Origin: Pusillimonas sp.
GTDB taxonomy: Bacteria; Pseudomonadota; Gammaproteobacteria; Burkholderiales; Burkholderiaceae_B
Direction: 5' to 3'
NCBI RefSeq assembly: GCF_029263785.1
Contig: NZ_JAJUFE010000013.1
Span: forward strand, 1 to 54,752
DNA: 54,752 nt
Shown: positions 51,277 through 54,752 of the stretch, one piece after another
Numbering within the stretch: position 1 is the first letter of the stretch
Layout: each line of letters opens with the position of its first letter
The notes under the pieces: model-generated
Seen by the model: only the letters and a program-made list of their open reading frames with translations
What the model was told of the DNA's origin: nothing
Databases searched by the model: none
Position numbers and translations under genes: made by a program

Positions 51277-52233
51277 ATGACGAAACCCATCAATGTAGCC
51301 GTTGCAGGTGTCGGAGCTTTCGGCGTCAAGCATTTGGAATCCCTGGGCCAGATTGATGGCGTCAATCTATTGTCTGTGGTGGATTCAGAAGTCGACAGGG
51401 CGCGTGATGTCGCCATGCGTTTTGGAGCGCCTCACCATAGCAGTGACCTTATTGAGACTCTGGCCCTGCCAGGCCTGGACGCGGTCATTCTGTGTACGCC
51501 CACTCCCATGCATGCGCGACAGGCCTTGGCTTGTCTGAAAGCCGGCAAGCATGTACAGATTGAAATTCCGCTGGCAGACCGGCTGGACGAAGCGCGCGAA
51601 GTTGTAGAGGAAGCCAGGCGTCAGGGGTTGGTAGCCATGTGTGGGCACACGCGGCGATATAACCCAAGTCATCAATACGTTCGCCGCCGAATCGAGGCCG
51701 GAGAGTTCCACTTGCAGCATCTGGTCGCGCAAACCTATTTCTTCCGTCGAAGCAATATCAACGCATTGGGCCAAGCTCGCAGCTGGACGGATCACCTGCT
51801 TTGGCATCACGCTGCGCACACTGTAGACCTTTTCCTGTATCAGGACGGAGGCACTATTACCCAATCACATATCTTGCAGGGCCCGCAACATGCCGAACTG
51901 GGCATTGCCATGGATATGTCCATTCAGCTCAAAAGCAGTACCGGGGCGTTGTGTACCCTGGCCTTGAGCTTCAACAACGATGGGCCGCTTGGCACGACGT
52001 TTCGCTACATCGGCGATAGCGCTACCTATATTGCATCGTACGACGACCTGTACACAGGCGCGAACGAGAAAGTGGACGTCAGTGGCATCGACGTTTCAAT
52101 AAATGGGGTCGAGCTGCAAGACCGCGAATTTGTGGCGGCGATTCGGGAAGGTCGCGAAGCTCGTTCTTCGGCAGCGAGTGTCCTTCCTTGCTACGAGGTG
52201 CTGGACACCCTGGAACGTCAGCTTCCCGTCTGA
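51277..52233 (+). CDS. LigC-like Gfo/Idh/MocA oxidoreductase
   Basis: 318 residues. NAD(P)-binding Rossmann domain (VAVAGVGAFGVKHLESL, DAVILCTPTPMH, GKHVQIEIPLADR), then a Gfo-type C-domain with CGHTRRYNPSH, RSWTDHLLWHHAAHTVDLF. The last two stretches closely resemble 4-carboxy-2-hydroxymuconate-6-semialdehyde dehydrogenase LigC of the protocatechuate 4,5-cleavage pathway. No other genes of that pathway are nearby, so the substrate remains uncertain. The start at 51277 has AGGAG upstream. Its 3' end overlaps the next gene on the opposite strand by 16 bases. Confidence 0.85.
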   Translation: MTKPINVAVAGVGAFGVKHLESLGQIDGVNLLSVVDSEVDRARDVAMRFGAPHHSSDLIETLALPGLDAVILCTPTPMHARQALACLKAGKHVQIEIPLADRLDEAREVVEEARRQGLVAMCGHTRRYNPSHQYVRRRIEAGEFHLQHLVAQTYFFRRSNINALGQARSWTDHLLWHHAAHTVDLFLYQDGGTITQSHILQGPQHAELGIAMDMSIQLKSSTGALCTLALSFNNDGPLGTTFRYIGDSATYIASYDDLYTGANEKVDVSGIDVSINGVELQDREFVAAIREGREARSSAASVLPCYEVLDTLERQLPV

Positions 52234-52451
52234 CGACGTTCAGTCTTTTTTAGGGGAACAAGCAAACTTCGCAAGTCGTTGTGGTCGATCTCGTACATCA
52301 GTTCCAGTAGCCGCCCGATCTGGCCGGGTGGAAACCCTTTCCGTGCAAACCATGCAAGATACGGCCCCGGGAGGTCGGCCAATAATCGGCCCTTGTACTT
52401 TCCAAATGGCATCTTGAGTGTGACCAGGGTCTGGAGATCAGCGGGATTCAA
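52218..52451 (-). CDS. DUF3820 family protein
   Basis: 77 residues starting at TTG 52451 (LNPADLQTLVTL, the usual family N-terminus); ATG 52412 is the alternative and would shorten it to MPFGKYKGR. The conserved core MPFGKYKGRLLADLPGPYL, KGFPPGQIGRLLELMYEIDH is intact. DUF3820 proteins are described as putative quorum-sensing-regulated virulence factors in Pseudomonas, but their biochemical role is unknown. Tail-to-tail overlap with the LigC-like gene. The frame stays open upstream to 52748, through a repeat region that looks non-coding. Confidence 0.8.
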   Translation of the reverse strand: MNPADLQTLVTLKMPFGKYKGRLLADLPGPYLAWFARKGFPPGQIGRLLELMYEIDHNDLRSLLVPLKKTERRQTGS

Positions 52452-52568
52452 CGTTAGCAGAGTATTTCGGGCGGACCACAAGTATATCCGGTGCCGCGGG
52501 TCACGATGCGCGGCGAACACGTCATGCTCGGGCAACGGCGGTTTCAAGAAAAGCGCGAGGAGCCGGAA

Positions 52569-52633
52569 CGGCTCGAGGTGGAATTGCCTGTTGAGACGCT
52601 CGAGCGGCTCGAGGTGGAGTCGCCTCTTGAGAT
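52569..52633. repeat. Imperfect 36-bp-period direct repeat
   Basis: Copies at 52569-52597 and 52605-52633 match at 25 of 29 positions (core CGGCTCGAGGTGGA). They are rich in GCTCGAGC-type palindromes. They lie upstream of the DUF3820 gene and may be regulatory or decayed coding sequence. Confidence 0.6.
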
Positions 52634-52804
52634 GACCAGAATATTCGGCCGGCGATGTGAAACTGCTCCTGATTCTGGCTGGGGGCGGCGCATCTTCAGG
52701 TCTGGACGACATTCGAACGCCGTTCATCGTGCGTGACAAGCCCAACACTATTCAGCGAATTTCGTTTCCGATATTATTCCGGCTCTTTTTGACCCGGAAT
52801 AAAA

Positions 52805-53130
52805 ATGAAAACGCGTTAGTTGGTATCACTGCGGTGCCCATTCGGGCAGCTCCCGTTGCGAGCGCCAAAGTATTTTCTTTTGCGATTGTGAACAAGACGT
52901 CCGGTGTGGTAGAGAAGTTTTACGCATCTCCAACTGACGCGAGCGATTGGGAGGAGGACTTGCTGGGTGATGACGCCATTCCGCCCGGTGGTCGCTATCA
53001 GGTGCGCTTCAAAGACAAGCGGGGTGCTTGCCAATACGACCTACGATTCGAGTTCCGCGACGAACGCTTCGAAACCCTGGAAGATACCCAAAATCTGTGC
53101 AGGATTACAGAATACGAGTTGACCGAATGA
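52805..53130 (+). pseudogene. Secreted protein gene, probably frameshifted in its signal peptide
   Basis: The main open frame (to stop 53128-53130) encodes a beta-rich mature domain (VFSFAIVNKTSGVVEKFYASP, DWEEDLLGDDAIPPG, CQYDLRFEFRDERFETLED) typical of small secreted proteins seen in Burkholderiales. No good start exists in this frame: TTG 52789 and GTG 52657 are poor. ATG 52805, with GGA at proper spacing, is one frame off and stops after four codons (MKTR). Adding one A to the AAAA run would give MKNALVGITAV and a normal signal peptide ending APVASA. So I read it as a one-base deletion, a sequencing error, or slippage expression. Residue CQYD and a second Cys (NLCRIT) may pair. Confidence 0.6.
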
Positions 53131-53137
53131 TGACAAG

Positions 53138-53172
53138 AATCCCGCTTTGGGCGTTGGCCACGCGGGATTTTT
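53138..53172 (+). terminator. Terminator after the secreted-protein gene
   Basis: AATCCCGC and GCGGGATT form an 8-bp stem with a 16-base loop, ending in TTT, 8 bases after the stop. Confidence 0.75.
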
Positions 53173-53185
53173 GCGTACAGGGCGA

Positions 53186-53611
53186 TCAGGACCCCGAATC
53201 CAGTTCGCGTTTTTTGGGATGTATCGTCTCAGGATGCTTTTCCGAAGCCGGCTCAACAGGGGGTTTGGATTCCCTTTTCATCCGACGCGTTTCTTCTCCC
53301 TCGATACCAGGATAACTGGCGTGTTCCCCGCCGGCCGTTGACTGCCGTGCTTGCTGCGGCTTATCCCCACGCTCATGACCCGGTGTATTGTGGGCAGGAT
53401 TCGTATGACCGGGGTTCTTTTTCGAAGGCTGCTCCGGGCTTTCAATGCCAGAGCGGTATTGGCCTGGTCCGTATGGTTCATTGAGTCGCGCATCCAGGTC
53501 ATCGCCCTGTTCGCTGGGAAACTCGCGGCCGTCTTCTTGGGCGGACTTAGGTTGGGAGCTGGTCTTGGCTTTGGTGTGAGGCGGTGGGGCGTCAGATTGT
53601 TTACTGGTCAT
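53186..53611 (-). CDS. Hydrophilic, probably disordered hypothetical protein
   Basis: 141 residues starting at ATG 53611 with AAAGGAGC upstream. Very rich in Pro, Glu, Lys, Gln, Gly and Ser, without hydrophobic core, Cys or Trp; likely intrinsically disordered. Segments such as NEPYGPGQY, KKNPGHTNPAHNTPGHERG and EEGEETRRMKRESKPP are low-complexity. It resembles general stress/desiccation-type hydrophilic proteins in composition only. No family recognised. The frame open to 53746 upstream is not used. Confidence 0.7.
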   Translation of the reverse strand: MTSKQSDAPPPHTKAKTSSQPKSAQEDGREFPSEQGDDLDARLNEPYGPGQYRSGIESPEQPSKKNPGHTNPAHNTPGHERGDKPQQARQSTAGGEHASYPGIEGEETRRMKRESKPPVEPASEKHPETIHPKKRELDSGS

Positions 53612-53857
53612 GATTTGCTCCTTTGTCTTTGCAATGGGTAGCAGTGCGCAAGCCATGTGCCTGACGCCTTGGCAGCGCTGCCGCATTTGCGGACGCAACG
53701 GAATATGAGTCGCGGCTGCGGCTAGAGTCGATGAGCTACGCAGCACTGTATTTGTAATACTTGGGGCACCCGTTTATGGAGAAGAGCCGAGCCTGAGTGC
53801 CTATCTCCTTTAGGGAAGAGCCACCTTGTTGACAATTTGCTGACGGCGCAAAAAGAA

Positions 53858-53889
53858 ATGCGGGTTCCCAGTTCTCTGGAAACCCGCAT
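53858..53889 (-). terminator. Terminator of the displaced tRNA-Met gene
   Basis: ATGCGGGTT and AACCCGCAT, with inner CCAG/CTGG pairs around TTCT, form a 13-bp interrupted stem. On the minus strand it is followed by TTTCTTTTT. It stands seven bases after the CCA end of the tRNA fragment, as expected for a native tRNA terminator. Confidence 0.8.
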
Positions 53890-53895
53890 GAATAG

Positions 53896-53940
53896 TGGTG
53901 CCCCCCCGAGAGTCGAACACGGCACCAACGGATTATGAGT
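53896..53940 (-). pseudogene. 3' fragment of tRNA-Met(CAT), probable attachment site
   Basis: Read on the minus strand: ACTCATAATCC (anticodon loop with CAT), TTGGTGCC, T-arm CCGTG-TTCGACT-CTCGG, G-rich acceptor strand and terminal CCA. The 5' half is missing: bases before the anticodon loop (GGCAA) cannot pair with TCCG, and no D-arm follows. The T-stem has one mismatch and the acceptor strand is one base short, suggesting decay. Fragments like this remain where a tyrosine-integrase element has inserted at a tRNA 3' end and rebuilt the tRNA at its other end. Confidence 0.75.
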
Positions 53941-54061
53941 TTGCCGCTGACACGCTATGTCTAGGAAAATCAAGCGTATACGAGCGTAATTGAAATAAGT
54001 ATAAAGTACTTGTGCATCAGTAGTTTAGCGTATTTATGCGCAGATGGACAAACCTGATGTA

Positions 54062-54105
54062 TGTACCGCTACTGTACCGCTGGCCATGCGGATTCCGGTA
54101 CAGCG
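54062..54105. repeat. TGTACCG direct and inverted repeats
   Basis: TGTACCGCT occurs at 54062-54070 and 54073-54081, and the inverted CGGTACA at 54096-54102. Spacing and position just inside the probable attachment site recall arm-type integrase binding sites, but they could also be chance or a regulator site. Confidence 0.45.
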
Positions 54106-54146
54106 CAAACTCTAGTATGAGCACCAACTACATAGAGACATTCAGG

Positions 54147-54179
54147 GTGTAGTGCTACACTGCACATTGCGTGTAACAC
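54147..54179 (+). promoter_or_regulatory. Promoter/operator of the toxin-antitoxin pair
   Basis: GTGTAG-TG-CTACAC (54147-54160) and GTGT-A-ACAC (54171-54179) are perfect palindromes. The first overlaps a candidate -10 (TACACT, 54156-54161) paired with TAGAGA 17 bases upstream. Autorepression by the antitoxin through such sites is the norm for this family. Confidence 0.5.
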
Positions 54180-54193
54180 ATGAGGATGGTGCC

Positions 54194-54481
54194 ATGAGTG
54201 ATGCCACTTTTACTTTTCGAGTCGATGACGGCCTGAAGGCTGAGTTTGCCAATGCCGCCAAAGCTAATGACCGTACCGGAGCCCAGCTTCTTCGCGACTT
54301 CATGCGTAGTTACGTGGCCAAACAGGAAGAAGTCCAGCAATACGATGCCTGGCTGGCGAAGAAGGTCGAGCAGTCGCGGGCATCTGCGGAGGCGGGCAAC
54401 CTGATTCCTGCGTCTGATGTTGAAGCCCGCTTTGCCGCTCGCCGCACAGCGACCCGCGCTCGCATGGCTGCCCCTGAATGA
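54194..54481 (+). CDS. Antitoxin of a RelB/CopG-type pair
   Basis: 95 residues. N-terminal ribbon-helix-helix DNA-binding region (ATFTFRVDDGLKAEFANAAK, then AQLLRDFMRSYV) and a charged C-terminal tail that would wrap the toxin. ATG 54194 follows GAGGA; the frame from 54152 overlaps the operator and is not used. Stop overlaps the toxin start (ATGA), so the two are translationally coupled. Confidence 0.85.
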   Translation: MSDATFTFRVDDGLKAEFANAAKANDRTGAQLLRDFMRSYVAKQEEVQQYDAWLAKKVEQSRASAEAGNLIPASDVEARFAARRTATRARMAAPE

Positions 54482-54752
54482 TGGAGCTGCTATGGACGCC
54501 AGAAGCCGTCAGGGATCGTGAAGACATTTATGACTACATTGAGGAAGACAACCCTCTTGCAGCCCTGGCACTCGATGGCCTGATAGCAGAAAGAACAGCA
54601 GTGCTCCGGGATTTCCCAAGAATGGGCCGGGGCGGGAGGGTGCCGGACACCTTTGAGCTGGTCGTCCACAGCAGCTATATGGTCGTATATGACATTGTGG
54701 AAATGCAGGTGCGAATACTGAATGTTGTGCATACTGCCCGCCAATGGCCGCA
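54478..54752 (+). CDS. RelE/ParE-family toxin, cut by the window end
   Basis: At least 91 codons, running past the right edge. Starts ATG ATG overlapping the antitoxin stop, then LLWTPEAVRDREDIYDYIE, LRDFPRMGRGGRVPDT, HSSYMVVYDIV, RILNVVHTARQWP, which together are diagnostic of the RelE/ParE fold; ARQWP is normally within a few residues of the end. The sequence does not decide between mRNA cleavage (RelE) and gyrase poisoning (ParE). Plasmid- or island-stabilising pairs of this kind are frequent on integrated elements. Confidence 0.85.
   Translation, partial: MMELLWTPEAVRDREDIYDYIEEDNPLAALALDGLIAERTAVLRDFPRMGRGGRVPDTFELVVHSSYMVVYDIVEMQVRILNVVHTARQWP

Larger units (their letters stand above)
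53612..54193. other. Gene-free region spanning the element boundary
   Basis: 582 bases without a credible gene. From left to right it holds the promoter of the minus-strand gene at 53186-53611, the tRNA terminator (53858-53889), the tRNA-Met 3' fragment (53896-53940), the likely junction near 53941, short TGTACCG repeats (54062-54105) and the toxin-antitoxin promoter/operator (54133-54179). Confidence 0.6.

Noticed and set aside
52491-52736. 81-residue plus-strand frame with ERLEVE repeats
   Set aside because: No ribosome site or family. It is equally open on the other strand because of the direct repeat, so coding cannot be supported.
53896-53990. Intact tRNA gene
   Set aside because: The D-arm, the 5' anticodon stem and the 5' acceptor strand are missing, so only the 3' part is present.

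Overview
The window looks like a chromosomal segment of a betaproteobacterium of the order Burkholderiales, most likely family Alcaligenaceae (Bordetella/Achromobacter/Pusillimonas relatives). This is inferred from the gene order alaS-tusA-like-rpsP-rimM-trmD, ndk-rlmN-rodZ-like-ispG-hisS-yfgM-bamB-der-hisC-hfq-hflX-hflK-hflC-hisZ-purA and rpsU-dnaG-rpoD, and from the moderately high GC content. No database search was possible.

Layout. (1) 1-2137: small genes of unknown function, mostly on the minus strand, with a perfect 22-bp palindromic operator-like site at 1471-1492. (2) 2597-11556: a compact plus-strand type IVb (thin, R64-like) pilus operon pilL(TcpQ)-N-O-P-Q-R-S-V. It ends in a PilV-type tip protein but has no prepilin peptidase, shufflon recombinase or conjugation genes. 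(3) 11569-22361: a purine catabolic island arranged around a GntR/FCD regulator. It has uraH and the cytochrome-linked urate hydroxylase puuD on the minus strand, and gntR-puuE-uraD-alc-allA-xdhA-xdhB-xdhC on the plus strand. Together these take hypoxanthine/xanthine through urate, 5-hydroxyisourate, OHCU, allantoin, allantoate and ureidoglycolate to glyoxylate and urea. Candidate operators lie between the divergent arms and upstream of xdhA. (4) 22436-51130: core housekeeping genes for tRNA charging and modification, ribosome maturation, isoprenoid and histidine/purine synthesis, outer-membrane assembly, RNA chaperone and membrane protease control, and the rpsU-dnaG-rpoD macromolecular synthesis operon. 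valS is the only core gene here on the minus strand. (5) 51277-53611: accessory genes after rpoD, including a LigC-like dehydrogenase, a DUF3820 gene, a probably frameshifted secreted-protein gene and a disordered hydrophilic protein. (6) 53858-54752: a displaced 3' end of a tRNA-Met(CAT) gene that keeps its terminator. It marks the probable left edge of an integrated element whose first genes are a toxin-antitoxin pair cut by the window end.

The most unusual points are the tRNA-Met fragment with adjacent repeats (element boundary), the self-contained type IVb pilus operon missing its processing enzymes, paired palindromes in the purine cluster, a terminator-like hairpin between a good promoter and hisZ, and a histone-H1-like Lys/Ala tail on RpoD. 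No complete rRNA, complete tRNA or CRISPR array was seen, and no system could be shown to be wholly new.
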